Shown in pieces: positions 35,248 through 43,426 of a stretch of 64,000 bases of DNA. Positions within the stretch are counted from its first letter, which is position 1. Every line of letters begins with the position of its first letter. The stretch lies in contig OY970250.1 of the NCBI GenBank assembly GCA_963715575.1, forward strand, positions 2,046,001 through 2,110,000. Reading direction: 5' to 3'. The translations under genes were made by a program, and so were the position numbers. The stretch comes from AC-32 sp963715575. GTDB lineage: Bacteria; Actinomycetota; Thermoleophilia; Gaiellales; Gaiellaceae. The notes below the pieces were generated by a model, which was given only the letters and a program-made list of their open reading frames with translations, had not been told where the DNA came from and did no database searches.

Positions 35248-36252
35248 ATGCGCCGCAGCGCGATTCGGACCGGCGTCGTGCTTGGGGGCCTTGCCATCTC
35301 GCTCCTCTTTGGCTACCTCGCCTTGCGCGGGGTGCGGGCGCAGGCCGCCTGGCGCGCGCTACAAGCCAGCAACGACTGGTGGCTCGGGCCGTCGCTGGCA
35401 GCGCTCGCTGCAGCGATGGTGGCGCGGATCGTTCGCTGGCAGCTGCTCTTTCGCCCGGGCCGGCGCCCGCCGCTGCGGAGCCTGGCGAAGGCCGGAGCCC
35501 TGGGCCTGCTCTTCAACAGCGTCCTGCCGGCGCGCGCGGGCGAGGCCGCCAGGGTGGTGGCCCTGAAGCGGTACGAGGGCACGTCGCTCGCCGAGACGAC
35601 GGCGACCGTGATCGTGGAACGGATCATCGACGTCTTGTCGTTGCTGCTGTTGCTGTTCGTGCTCCTGCCCTGGCTGCCCGCGGTCTCCTGGCTCTCGGCC
35701 GCCGCCGTCGTCGCAGGAGCCTGTCTGTTGGGAATCGTTGTGCTGGGCCTCCTCGTTCGCCGCCTGCGAGCCCGGCCGGAGCCGGCGGTTCGTCTCCTCG
35801 CCCGCCTCCCGGGCCTCCGCGAGGTGACGGTCGAGCGTCTCGTCCGCAACACCCTCCACGGGCTCGAGACCTTGGTCAGCCCGCGCCAGGCATTCGGCGT
35901 GCTCGTGTGGACGTACGTCTCGTGGTTGCTGCTCGGGCTCTCGTTCTGGTTCCTGATGATCGGCTTCGACCTCGGCCTGTCGCTGCTCGCGGGCCTGCTG
36001 GTCGTGATCGCGACCGGGCTCGCGTTCATCGTCCCGTCGGCGCCGGCAGCTCTCGGCGTCTTCGAGGCCGCTGGGCTGACGGTCTTGTCGGCGTACGGGA
36101 TCCCGCGCTCGGACGCCTTCGCCTACGTGATCGTCCTGCACGTGCTGAATTTCGTCCCGTTCGTGGTTGCGGGCCTCCTGGTGCTGGCCTGGGATGCGCG
36201 CGTGCAGAAGCTCTCTCCGGTGGACGCCGTCCCAGTACGATCCCGCCGCTAG
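35248..36252 (+). CDS. Lysylphosphatidylglycerol synthase TM-domain (UPF0104) protein
   Basis: A 334-residue membrane protein with eight to nine helices. It has the family signature KAGALGLLFNSVLPARAGEAARVVALKR near 81-108, then ATVIVERIIDVLSLLLLLF, and the late IVPSAPAALGVFEAAG segment near 255. Members such as AglD/MprF-like flippase domains act in lipid or glycolipid translocation; no cytosolic aminoacyl-transfer domain is attached, so a flippase-like role is more likely. It leads a set of five genes that probably decorate or transport surface glycans or lipids. Confidence 0.83.
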   Translation: MRRSAIRTGVVLGGLAISLLFGYLALRGVRAQAAWRALQASNDWWLGPSLAALAAAMVARIVRWQLLFRPGRRPPLRSLAKAGALGLLFNSVLPARAGEAARVVALKRYEGTSLAETTATVIVERIIDVLSLLLLLFVLLPWLPAVSWLSAAAVVAGACLLGIVVLGLLVRRLRARPEPAVRLLARLPGLREVTVERLVRNTLHGLETLVSPRQAFGVLVWTYVSWLLLGLSFWFLMIGFDLGLSLLAGLLVVIATGLAFIVPSAPAALGVFEAAGLTVLSAYGIPRSDAFAYVIVLHVLNFVPFVVAGLLVLAWDARVQKLSPVDAVPVRSRR

Positions 36253-36771
36253 ATGGTCTTGCTCCTCCAGGTTGGTGCCGTGCTAGCAGCCGGCGTCTTC
36301 GTCGCGCTGGCCATGAGGTCGAGGGCGCGTCCCGCAGACGTCGCCCGCTCGATCGTCGTAGTCGCCGGCGCGTTCGCGTACATCGTCTTCTGGAGCCACT
36401 TCTCCCAGAACATCGACTCCTATCGTGCAGCGCGAATCCAGTGGCGTTTGGTGCCCCCTGAGCAGGCCGCGCTCGCCGGGGTGCCGCCCGAGCCGGGCCT
36501 GCAAGCGGGGTTCGCGGAATGGATCAAGCAGCGGCTTCGTCCCGGCGAGCGGTTCTACCTCGTCCCGAGCGCGACCCGCGACGAGGCCGTCTACCAGTGG
36601 TTCACGTATCGCCTGCTGCCGAATCTGACCACCGACGACCCGAAGCAGGCCGACTGGCTTGTCTTCTACGGCACCTTCCCGAGGCAGAGCGGGCTGAGCC
36701 ATCTGGTCAAGGGGATCGCGGAACGGTACGGCCCCGGCTACTCGATCGCAAGGACGCAGCGTGCGGGTTAA
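36253..36771 (+). CDS. Membrane-anchored protein of unknown function in the glycan cluster
   Basis: The 172-residue protein has two N-terminal helices (about 1-21 and 30-46) followed by a soluble domain with FAEWIKQRLRPGERFYLVPSATRDEAVYQWFTYRLLPN and WLVFYGTFPRQSG. This pattern recurs next to GT-C glycosyltransferases, but I know no assigned activity. The ATG follows directly after the stop of the flippase-like gene, and the 3' end overlaps the next gene by 11 bp, so it belongs to the same operon. Confidence 0.75.
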   Translation: MVLLLQVGAVLAAGVFVALAMRSRARPADVARSIVVVAGAFAYIVFWSHFSQNIDSYRAARIQWRLVPPEQAALAGVPPEPGLQAGFAEWIKQRLRPGERFYLVPSATRDEAVYQWFTYRLLPNLTTDDPKQADWLVFYGTFPRQSGLSHLVKGIAERYGPGYSIARTQRAG

Positions 36772-38164
36772 TGCCGGCCCGATGGCGGCGGACGCGCTCT
36801 TTGCGCTCGCCGGCTATGGGGTGCTGAACGCGATCGGTTTCCTCCGTGCGACGCTCTGGGACCTCGTCGCCGCCGTCGGGCTCGCGTTCCTCGCCGGGGT
36901 GAGCTTCGTCCTGACGGTCGGGATCGCGCTGCTGACGGTCGGGATTCCATTCCGCCTGCCTGCCTTCGTCGCGCTCTCGCTAGCCACCGCCGTGATCGGC
37001 CTCGCGGTGCGGCGCGACTGGCTCGCAGCGTTCCGTGTGCGCGTCCGGCGGCCGACCATGGTGGAGGCGCGGGTGAGCCTCCGGCGGGTGCCTGCGCAGG
37101 CCTGGTTCGCCCTTCCAACGCTGGCCGCGTTCTTCTTCCTGGTCGAGGAGGCCGTGCAGTCCACGCGCTGGCGTCCGCTGGTCGAGTGGGACGCGTGGTC
37201 GATCTGGTCGCGCAAGGCCGAGGTGTTGTTCCACTCGGGGACGTTGCCGCTCGACTTCTTCGCCGCGCCGGCGTACGGCTTCATGCACGCCGACTACCCG
37301 ATCCTGATCCCGCTGTTCGAGTCCGTCCAGTACCGGGCGATGGGCGCGACGAACACGCAGGCCATCCACTGGCAGTTCTACCTGCTGCTTGTGACCTTCG
37401 CTCTCGCAGTCCTCTACCTCGGCCTGCGGCGCGGGACGGTGCTCGAATGGCTTCCGCTCGGCATCGCGACGGTGGTCGTCCCGGCAGTGTTCGTCCAGAC
37501 GCAGACGGCGTACGCGGACATCCCCGCCGCGCTCTTCCTCGCGGTGGGAGCGCTGCTGCTCGGGGAGTGGCTGAGGACGCGTGATCCACGGTCGCTCGCG
37601 GTCGTCGTGCTGATGCTCGCAGCCGCGGCGAGCACGAAGAACGAGGGCCTGATGGGCGCCGTCGTCGCGCTCGTCGTCGCCGGCGTAATCACGCTGTTCG
37701 GCCGCCGCCGCGCCGAGCTGCGAGCGTTCGGGATCGCCGGCGCCGCGTTCGTCCTCGCGATCCTGCCATGGCGCGTCTGGATCGCAGCGCACGACATCCA
37801 CGGAGACATCCCGCTGCGGAAAGGCCTGAGCCCGTGGTACCTCGCCGACCGAACCGACCGCGTCGGGCCGGCACTTCGCTCGCTCTACGCGCAGCTGATC
37901 GAGCCGGGCTGGCTCTACGTGATCCCACTCGCGATCGCGCTGGCGTTGGTCTGCTTGCTCGTGGCACGGCTGCGCTTGCTCGCCGTCTTCTACCTGGCGA
38001 CCGGCGTGCTCACGTTCTGGGCGCTCGTCTGGGCGTACTGGGCCAGCCCTACCGAGCCGCTCGACTTCTTCCTGGCCACCTCGTCGTACCGCGTCGTGGC
38101 CGTCCTGGCGGCGATCGCCTTCGCGGCGCTGCTCGAGCTCGTGGCCCCGAAGCCCGATGGCTGA
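36761..38164 (+). CDS. Polytopic membrane protein, probable GT-C-type glycosyltransferase
   Basis: A 467-residue protein with at least eleven hydrophobic helices. After the third there is a long periplasmic loop with RPLVEWDAWSIWSRKAEVLFHSG near 140-163 and HADYPILIPLFESVQYR, resembling the catalytic first loop of GT-C enzymes that use lipid-phosphate sugars (ArnT/PMT-like), with Glu/Asp in VEWDAW as candidate base. The acceptor is unknown. It sits between the anchored protein and a methyltransferase and overlaps both genes, pointing to joint work on a glycolipid or polysaccharide. Either the GTG at 36761 or the ATG at 36782 could be the start. Confidence 0.72.
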   Translation: MRVNAGPMAADALFALAGYGVLNAIGFLRATLWDLVAAVGLAFLAGVSFVLTVGIALLTVGIPFRLPAFVALSLATAVIGLAVRRDWLAAFRVRVRRPTMVEARVSLRRVPAQAWFALPTLAAFFFLVEEAVQSTRWRPLVEWDAWSIWSRKAEVLFHSGTLPLDFFAAPAYGFMHADYPILIPLFESVQYRAMGATNTQAIHWQFYLLLVTFALAVLYLGLRRGTVLEWLPLGIATVVVPAVFVQTQTAYADIPAALFLAVGALLLGEWLRTRDPRSLAVVVLMLAAAASTKNEGLMGAVVALVVAGVITLFGRRRAELRAFGIAGAAFVLAILPWRVWIAAHDIHGDIPLRKGLSPWYLADRTDRVGPALRSLYAQLIEPGWLYVIPLAIALALVCLLVARLRLLAVFYLATGVLTFWALVWAYWASPTEPLDFFLATSSYRVVAVLAAIAFAALLELVAPKPDG

Positions 38165-38861
38165 GCAGGGCGAGCTCTGGGATCTCGAGACCCTCGCGCA
38201 GGCCACACGCCTGGCGGACTGGATGTTCGAGCAGTTCGAGCGCGACACGCATGGAGCGGTGGCCGAGGTGGGCGCCGGGATCGGTACGTTCAGCGAGCGC
38301 CTGCTCGCTGCCGGCGTCGAGAGTCTGCTGCTCGTCGAGCCGGAGCCCGCGTGCGTCGAGGCGCTGCAGGCACGGCTGGGAGACGATCCGCGCGTCCGGA
38401 TCGCGCGAGAGGAGGTCCCGGATGCCCCGTCGCTGCTGGCGGTGCCCGGCTCGTTCGACTTCATCCTCTGCCAGAACGTCCTCGAGCACGTGCGTGACGA
38501 CGCGGCCGTGGTGGAGTTGATGGCCGCCGCGCTGCGGCCTGGAGGGCGCCTCGGCCTGCTCGCCCCGGCAGGGCCGCGGCTCTACGGGCGGCTCGACCGC
38601 GCCTACGGGCACGAGCGCCGCTACACCAAGGCCATGCTGCGGCAGCTGGTCGAGCGTAGCGGACTCCGGTTGCTCGATCTCTACCCGTTCAACATGCTGG
38701 GGATCCCCGGCTGGTGGGCCAAGAACCGGACAGGTGCCTCGTCGCTCGGCACCCGGTCGTTGGCCGTCTACGAGACGTTGCTCCCGCTCTGGCGGCCACT
38801 CGAGCGGACGCTCCGCCCGCCGTGGGGCCTGAGCCTGATCGCGCACGCGGAGCGGGTATGA
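38157..38861 (+). CDS. SAM-dependent class I methyltransferase
   Basis: The 234-residue protein has the Rossmann SAM motif VAEVGAGIGTFSERLL near 36-51, acidic ribose-binding ESLLLVEPEPA, and LCQNVLEHVRDDAAVVELM near 104-122, followed by LRPGGRLGLLAPAG. This is the UbiE/Methyltransf_11 type found in polysaccharide clusters. The substrate is probably the product of the neighbouring glycosyltransferases. It overlaps the GT-C gene by 8 bp and the GT2 gene by ATGA. Confidence 0.85.
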   Translation: MAEQGELWDLETLAQATRLADWMFEQFERDTHGAVAEVGAGIGTFSERLLAAGVESLLLVEPEPACVEALQARLGDDPRVRIAREEVPDAPSLLAVPGSFDFILCQNVLEHVRDDAAVVELMAAALRPGGRLGLLAPAGPRLYGRLDRAYGHERRYTKAMLRQLVERSGLRLLDLYPFNMLGIPGWWAKNRTGASSLGTRSLAVYETLLPLWRPLERTLRPPWGLSLIAHAERV

Positions 38862-39565
38862 GCGACGTTCCGGCGCTGTCGGTGCTGATGCCGGTCTTCA
38901 ACGAGGAGACGACCGTGCAGGCCGCGATCGAGCGCGTGCTGGCGGTCGAATCGCAGGTGGACGGCGGCCTCGAGGTGGTCGTGGTCGACGACGGCTCGAC
39001 GGACGGGACGAGCGAGCTTCTCGACCAGACCGCCTGGCCCGCAGCGGTGCGCGTCTTCCACCACGACGGCAACCGCGGCAAGGGCTCGGCGATCAGGACG
39101 GCCTTGCAGCACGCGCGCGGCGAGTACAGCACGATCCTGGACGCCGACCTCGAGTACGACCCCGCGAACTTCCTGGCGCTGCTCCGGCCGCTGCTCACGG
39201 ATGATGCCGAGGCCGTCTACGGCGTTCGCGGGTTCCAGGCCCACTCGGCCTACAGCTTCTGGTACGTGGTCGGCAACAAGGCGGTCACGTTCGTCGCGAA
39301 CGTGCTCTACAACGTTTGGCTCTCCGACCTGATGACCTGCCACAAGGTGATGGGCACGTCCCTCTTCCGAAGCTTGCCTCTGCGCACGCGCGGCTTCGCA
39401 ATCGAGGCCGAGATCACAGCGCGCTTGCTGCAGGCCGGCGCCCGCATCTACGAGGTGCCGATCACCTATCGCGCCCGCAGCCGGGGAGAGGGAAAGAAGC
39501 TGACCGCCCGGGACGGCTTCCGCGTGCTGGCGACGCTGGCCCGCTGTCGCCTTCACCGACCATGA
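38858..39565 (+). CDS. Glycosyltransferase family 2 (dolichyl-phosphate-sugar synthase-like)
   Basis: A 235-residue GT-A enzyme with LSVLMPVFNEETTVQAAI at 7-24, VVVVDDGSTDGTSELL near 43, the GKGSAIRTALQHARGEY segment and the metal motif LDADLEYD near 98-105. The late RGFAIEAEITARLLQAG and YRARSRGEGKK fit DPM1/GtrB-like polyprenyl-phosphate glycosyltransferases. Such an enzyme would make the lipid-linked sugar donor for the GT-C protein encoded upstream. It is coupled to the methyltransferase gene before it and to the antiporter gene after it by ATGA overlaps. Confidence 0.88.
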   Translation: MSDVPALSVLMPVFNEETTVQAAIERVLAVESQVDGGLEVVVVDDGSTDGTSELLDQTAWPAAVRVFHHDGNRGKGSAIRTALQHARGEYSTILDADLEYDPANFLALLRPLLTDDAEAVYGVRGFQAHSAYSFWYVVGNKAVTFVANVLYNVWLSDLMTCHKVMGTSLFRSLPLRTRGFAIEAEITARLLQAGARIYEVPITYRARSRGEGKKLTARDGFRVLATLARCRLHRP

Positions 39566-40608
39566 CGAGGATCTGGGCCCTGGTCGCGGTGACGGCGGCC
39601 TTCACGGCCGCGACCGCGGTCGCACACTTCTCCGACGCGTCGCCGCTGCTCACCTTCGGGCTCGCCACGGTCGCCCTGGCCGGGCTCGCCTGGATCGTCT
39701 CCTTCTCGACCGAGCGGGTCGGGCAGCACTACGGGCCGGCCGTGACCGGCGTGCTGCAGTCGACGCTTGGGAACCTGCCCGAGTTCTTCATCGTCCTGTT
39801 CGCGCTCTCGGCCGGCGAGCTCGTGGTGGCGCGGGCCTCGATCCTGGGCTCGATCTTCGCCAACGCGCTGCTCGTGCTCGGAATCGTGATCGTGGCCGGC
39901 TGCCACGCGAGCCCCGACGGCGTGATGCACTTCCAGACGCGCCTGCCGAAGGACAACGCGGTCCTGATGCTGCTCGCGAGCTTCCTGATCGTGCTGATCG
40001 GGCTGTCGGCGGCCACCGGCGACCGGGCCTCGCACCACATCGAGGCGATCTCGATCGTCGGGGCGGTGGCCCTGCTGCTGACCTACGGGGTCTGGCTGAA
40101 CGACTACCTCCGCTCGGACCTGCCGAGCATGGCCGGCGAGGGTGGGCCCCGCGTCTCGATGAGGCTCGCGCTGGCGCTCCTTGGCGCCGCCGGGGTGGGG
40201 GCAGCCTTCGTCTCGGACTGGTTCGTCACCGCGCTCACCCCCGCGATGGAGGAGATCGGCGTCTCGAAGGCGTTCGCCGGGATCGTGGTGGTCGGGATCG
40301 CCGGCAACGCGGTCGAGAACACGACCGGGATCGTGCTCGCGCTGAAGGGCGAGGCCGACCTGGCGATCTCGGTGGTCAAGAACTCCGTCGCCCAGATCAC
40401 GGCGTTCCTCTTCCCGGCGCTCGTGCTCGTGTCGCTGCTGTTCTCGACCCAGCTCACGTTCGACCTCGGACCGGTCTACATCGGCGCGCTGGCGCTGACC
40501 GCGGTCGCGCTCTGGCAGATCACCGCGGACGGGGAGGCGACGAGGTTCGAGGGGGTCGCACTGATCGCCTTCTACGTGATCGTCGCCGTGCTCGCGTTCT
40601 ACGAATGA
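39562..40608 (+). CDS. Calcium/cation antiporter (CaCA, Cax type)
   Basis: The 348-residue protein has about eleven helices and the two alpha-repeats of cation/proton exchangers: GVLQSTLGNLPEFFIVLFALSAGE near 63-86 and VVGIAGNAVENTTGIVLALKGE near 241-262, with the conserved acidic residue in each (GNxPE and GNAVE). It probably exports Ca2+ in exchange for H+ at the cytoplasmic membrane. Although coupled to GT2, its role in the glycan cluster is not evident. Confidence 0.92.
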   Translation: MTRIWALVAVTAAFTAATAVAHFSDASPLLTFGLATVALAGLAWIVSFSTERVGQHYGPAVTGVLQSTLGNLPEFFIVLFALSAGELVVARASILGSIFANALLVLGIVIVAGCHASPDGVMHFQTRLPKDNAVLMLLASFLIVLIGLSAATGDRASHHIEAISIVGAVALLLTYGVWLNDYLRSDLPSMAGEGGPRVSMRLALALLGAAGVGAAFVSDWFVTALTPAMEEIGVSKAFAGIVVVGIAGNAVENTTGIVLALKGEADLAISVVKNSVAQITAFLFPALVLVSLLFSTQLTFDLGPVYIGALALTAVALWQITADGEATRFEGVALIAFYVIVAVLAFYE

Positions 40609-40814
40609 GTTCGGCCGCCGCGGGTAAGGGCTGCGTCGTGCGCAGGTTTCCCTCGCTGCTCGTGCTGATCTACTTCGGCATCGGCGTCGCAGTCGCGGCC
40701 GAGCGCCACTACTTCCAGCACGTGCACGGCGTGCACGGGGTCGTCGCTGCCATCCTGGCGATCCTGCTCTGGCCGCTGCTGCTGCTCGACCTGATCACGA
40801 TCAAGCGGACTTAA
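40605..40814 (+). CDS. Small two-helix membrane protein
   Basis: The 69-residue protein has a short basic N terminus and two hydrophobic helices (about 16-31 and 44-63) separated by a His-rich loop HYFQHVHGVHGV. The histidines could bind metal, which is a speculation. It is coupled to the antiporter by ATGA and closes the operon that starts at 35248. The family is unknown. Confidence 0.75.
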   Translation: MSSAAAGKGCVVRRFPSLLVLIYFGIGVAVAAERHYFQHVHGVHGVVAAILAILLWPLLLLDLITIKRT

Positions 40815-40834
40815 GAGAGCCTGACGAAACACTG

Positions 40835-40904
40835 CTGAGGCCCTCGGGCCGCGCTGCTCGCCCCGAGGCGGCGTCCTCAGTCGCGCCCGTAGCTTCCAGC
40901 TACG
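40835..40904 (+). other. Two strong RNA hairpins in the gap before rplY
   Basis: CTGAGG (40835-40840) and CCTCGGG (40842-40848) pair with CCCGAGG (40862-40868) and CCTCAG (40875-40880), giving one nested stem. CGTAGCT (40888-40894) then pairs with AGCTACG (40898-40904) over a 3-nt loop. There is no U-tract, so this could be a Rho-dependent 3' end, a processed structure or a small RNA. The whole gap 40815-41003 holds no convincing coding sequence. Confidence 0.5.
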
Positions 40905-40988
40905 AGCACTCCCTGCGTCCTTGCCTCGGAACGACCATCGCACCCCGAGAGCGTGCAGCGTTCCGTCAGGCCCTCCTTGACTCGCAGG

Positions 40989-40994
40989 TACACT
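40989..40994 (+). promoter_or_regulatory. -10 element of rplY
   Basis: TACACT lies 9 nt before the rplY ATG at 41004, predicting a transcript with at most a few untranslated bases. Confidence 0.55.
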
Positions 40995-41003
40995 GCGCCG
41001 CCG

Positions 41004-41735
41004 ATGGCCGGCGAACGAGTGAAATTGCAGGTCCAGGAGCGCGATAGCCGCGGCTCCGCCGAGTCCCGCCGCCTGCGCAGGCAGGGGCTGATTCCGGGCG
41101 TCCTCTACGGCCGCGGCAAGGAGCCGCACCCGATCTGCATCCCCGAGCGCGAGCTGCGCCGGGTGCTGACCGGCGGCCAGGGCCTGCACGCGATCCTCGA
41201 CGTCACGCTCGAAGGCCAGAAGACGACTCACCCGTCGATCCTCAAGGAGTACCAGCAGCACCCGGTCAAGGGAGGGATCATCCACATCGACCTGCAGGAG
41301 GTCCGCCTCGACCAGCCGATCCAGGCCCGCGTCGTGGTCGAGCTGATGGGCGAGCCGGTGGGCGTGACCGAGGGCGGTGTGCTCTCTCAGGTCAACCGTG
41401 AGATCACCGTCGAGGCGCTGCCGATGGAGATTCCCGAGCACCTCGAGCTCGACGTCACCGGGATGGCGATCGGCGACACGCTGCGCCTCGTCGACCTGGC
41501 GGTGCAGGAGGGCGTCAAGTTCGTCGACGACCCCGAGGAGACGGTGCTCGCCACGGTGACGATGCCGACGCGGTTCGTCGAGCCGGAGCCCGAGGAAGTC
41601 GAGGGCGAGGAGCTCGAAGAGGGCGAGCTGCCCGAGGGCGAGGTGCCGGAGGGCGAGGAGGCTCCCGAGGGTGCCGAGGGCGAGGGAGCCCCGCCCGAGG
41701 GCGCCTCGGGCGAGCAAGCCAGCACCGAGGAATAG
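41004..41735 (+). CDS. rplY: 50S ribosomal protein L25 (Ctc/TL5 type)
   Basis: A 243-residue L25 of the two-domain general-stress-protein form: the 5S rRNA-binding beta-barrel (SRGSAESRRLRRQGLIPGVLYG near 14-35) and the C-terminal TL5 domain (GVTEGGVLSQVNREITVEALP, then VTGMAIGDTLRLVDL). The last 50 residues are almost only Glu, Gly and Pro in repeated EGE/PEG units, longer and more acidic than usual. It is directly followed by pth, the conserved arrangement. Confidence 0.95.
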   Translation: MAGERVKLQVQERDSRGSAESRRLRRQGLIPGVLYGRGKEPHPICIPERELRRVLTGGQGLHAILDVTLEGQKTTHPSILKEYQQHPVKGGIIHIDLQEVRLDQPIQARVVVELMGEPVGVTEGGVLSQVNREITVEALPMEIPEHLELDVTGMAIGDTLRLVDLAVQEGVKFVDDPEETVLATVTMPTRFVEPEPEEVEGEELEEGELPEGEVPEGEEAPEGAEGEGAPPEGASGEQASTEE

Positions 41736-42329
41736 GTGCGCCTCTTCCGTCGGGGCGAGTCGGCCTCGACGCTCGACCTGCTCGTCGCGGGGCTCGGCAA
41801 CCCGGGCCGCGAGTACGAGCGGACCCGCCACAACGCCGGCTGGCTCGTGCTCGACGAGCTGGCGCGCAGGCACGGCGGCTCCTGGCGCTCGAAGTTCTCA
41901 GGCTCGCTCGCGGAGGTGCGGCTCGAAGACCTTTGCCTGGCGCTGCTGAAGCCGGAGACCTACATGAACGAGTCCGGCCGCTCGGTCGGCGCGGCGGTGC
42001 GCTTCTTCAAGGTCGAGCCCGAGCAGGTGCTGGTCGTCCACGACGACGTCGACCTCGAGCCCGGCCGGCTGCAGGCGCGGGCAGGGGGCGGGCTCGCCGG
42101 CCACAACGGCCTGCGCTCGCTCGCGCAGCACCTCGGCTCGCAGGACTTCCTGCGCCTGCGTATCGGCATCGGCCGCCCCGGCCGCGGCGACCCGCGTCCC
42201 GTCGCCGACTGGGTGCTCTCGCCGTTCGCGCCCGAGGAGGACGCGGAGGCGCTGATCTCGCGCGCCACCGACGCCGTCGAGACGATTGCGCAGGACGGGC
42301 TAGAAGCGGCGCAGCAGCGCTACAACTAG
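41736..42329 (+). CDS. pth: Peptidyl-tRNA hydrolase
   Basis: The 197-residue enzyme frees stalled peptidyl-tRNA. LLVAGLGNPGREYERTRHNAGWLVLDEL near 16-43 holds the catalytic His (RHNAG). KPETYMNESGRSV and VHDDVDLEPGRLQARAGGGLAGHNGLRSL near 101-129 give the Asn, Asp and second His of the active site. The GTG immediately follows the rplY stop. Its stop shares a CTAG with the convergent TolB-like gene, so each strand reads TAG there. Confidence 0.96.
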   Translation: MRLFRRGESASTLDLLVAGLGNPGREYERTRHNAGWLVLDELARRHGGSWRSKFSGSLAEVRLEDLCLALLKPETYMNESGRSVGAAVRFFKVEPEQVLVVHDDVDLEPGRLQARAGGGLAGHNGLRSLAQHLGSQDFLRLRIGIGRPGRGDPRPVADWVLSPFAPEEDAEALISRATDAVETIAQDGLEAAQQRYN

Positions 42330-43384
42330 CGGTTCCAGTCCGGGCAGCAGACGTTTTTGCGCATGAAGACGCGGTGGCCGTCCGAGAGGCGCATGATCGA
42401 GAGCTCGAGCGCATCCTGGCCGCCGCTGCCGACGGAGTAGCGCCCGTCGCTCGAGATCTCGTCGGCGAACGCCTCGCCCAGGCGGCGGATCTTCTTGCTG
42501 CCGAGGTCGAGCACCGCGCCCTCCGTGCCGGACTCGGCGCGCAGGCCGATCAGCAGCCCCGAGTCGTCGAGCCACCCGAGCGGCTGCAGGCCGTAGAAGC
42601 CGAGCAGGTTGATCGAGTCGGGTGCGCTGGCGATCACGGCCTTGCTGTTCGAGCCGTCGGGGTCGATCGTGAAGATCCCGGGTGAGTTGCAGTCGTAGGG
42701 GCTCCCGGTGCTGGGGAAATGCGAAAAGGCGATCCCCGCCGGGCCCCAGGCCGGGAACGCGCTCACGCCGTCGTTGGTGATCCGCTCGGGCGAGGAGCCG
42801 TCCAGCTTCGTCACGTAGAGGTCGAACTGGTCGCCGCAGATACCCTCGGCGGTCGCCTCGGGCGCGCGCGAGTAGACGAGCCGCGAGCCGTCGGGGGAGA
42901 TGTCGAGGCCGTAGAACGAGCCCTTCGCCAGCGAGTGCGAGCTCCCGTCGTCCCGGTCGAGCGCCAGCAGCTCGACCACCGCCGGGCCGTTCGAGGCCGA
43001 GGCATAGAGCGTCTGGCCGTCTGGCGACCAGGCGACGGGCCGTAGCGGCCTCGCGGTCAGCCGGCGCGTCTTCGTGCCGTCGCTCGAGACCAGGAAGATC
43101 CCCTTGCCCTTGCGCTGGACGGCGACCGTCTTGCCGTCGGGCGAGAGCAGCGCGACGAAGCCGGTGGTCAGGCGATGCGCGTTCTGGCCGTTCGGGCCGG
43201 CGATCATGACGCTCGCGTTCTCCACGCCCTCGCCGCCGATGTAGAGGAGGTGGCGCTCCGCAGGCTTGACGGTCTTGACCTCGCCGCTCTCCCCGTCGCT
43301 GCACGCGGTCGCCGCCAGCAGCAGCGCACCGCAGGCCAGTGCCGCGATCCCGGTCCTCGACAACCCGGTGAAGATCGTACTCAC
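42326..43384 (-). CDS. TolB-like beta-propeller lipoprotein
   Basis: A 352-residue secreted lipoprotein. The signal peptide ends in a lipobox (LLLAATAC, Cys at about 28). The rest consists of propeller blades with the TolB/WD40-like LSPDGKTVAV, WSPDGQTLYAS and ISPDGSRLVYS phrases near 84, 122 and 165. Cysteine pairs late in the chain (NVCCPDWNR at the end) may form disulfides. There are no Tol-Pal neighbours, so it is not an envelope Tol protein in the Gram-negative sense; a sensor or scaffold role is possible. The GTG start is divergent from mfd. Confidence 0.8.
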   Translation of the reverse strand: MSTIFTGLSRTGIAALACGALLLAATACSDGESGEVKTVKPAERHLLYIGGEGVENASVMIAGPNGQNAHRLTTGFVALLSPDGKTVAVQRKGKGIFLVSSDGTKTRRLTARPLRPVAWSPDGQTLYASASNGPAVVELLALDRDDGSSHSLAKGSFYGLDISPDGSRLVYSRAPEATAEGICGDQFDLYVTKLDGSSPERITNDGVSAFPAWGPAGIAFSHFPSTGSPYDCNSPGIFTIDPDGSNSKAVIASAPDSINLLGFYGLQPLGWLDDSGLLIGLRAESGTEGAVLDLGSKKIRRLGEAFADEISSDGRYSVGSGGQDALELSIMRLSDGHRVFMRKNVCCPDWNR

Positions 43385-43387
43385 GGC

Positions 43388-43393
43388 TACGAT
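43388..43393 (+). promoter_or_regulatory. Putative -10 of mfd
   Basis: TACGAT lies 33 nt before the assigned TTG start of mfd, in the divergent spacer. It is the only TANNNT box there on the plus strand. Confidence 0.35.
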
Positions 43394-43426
43394 TGGGGGG
43401 CGGAACCGCCGGTTCCGTCATTCGTC

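Noticed and set aside
42326..42329. CTAG palindrome as a restriction or binding site
   Set aside because: It is simply the shared stop codon of two convergent genes (TAG on each strand).
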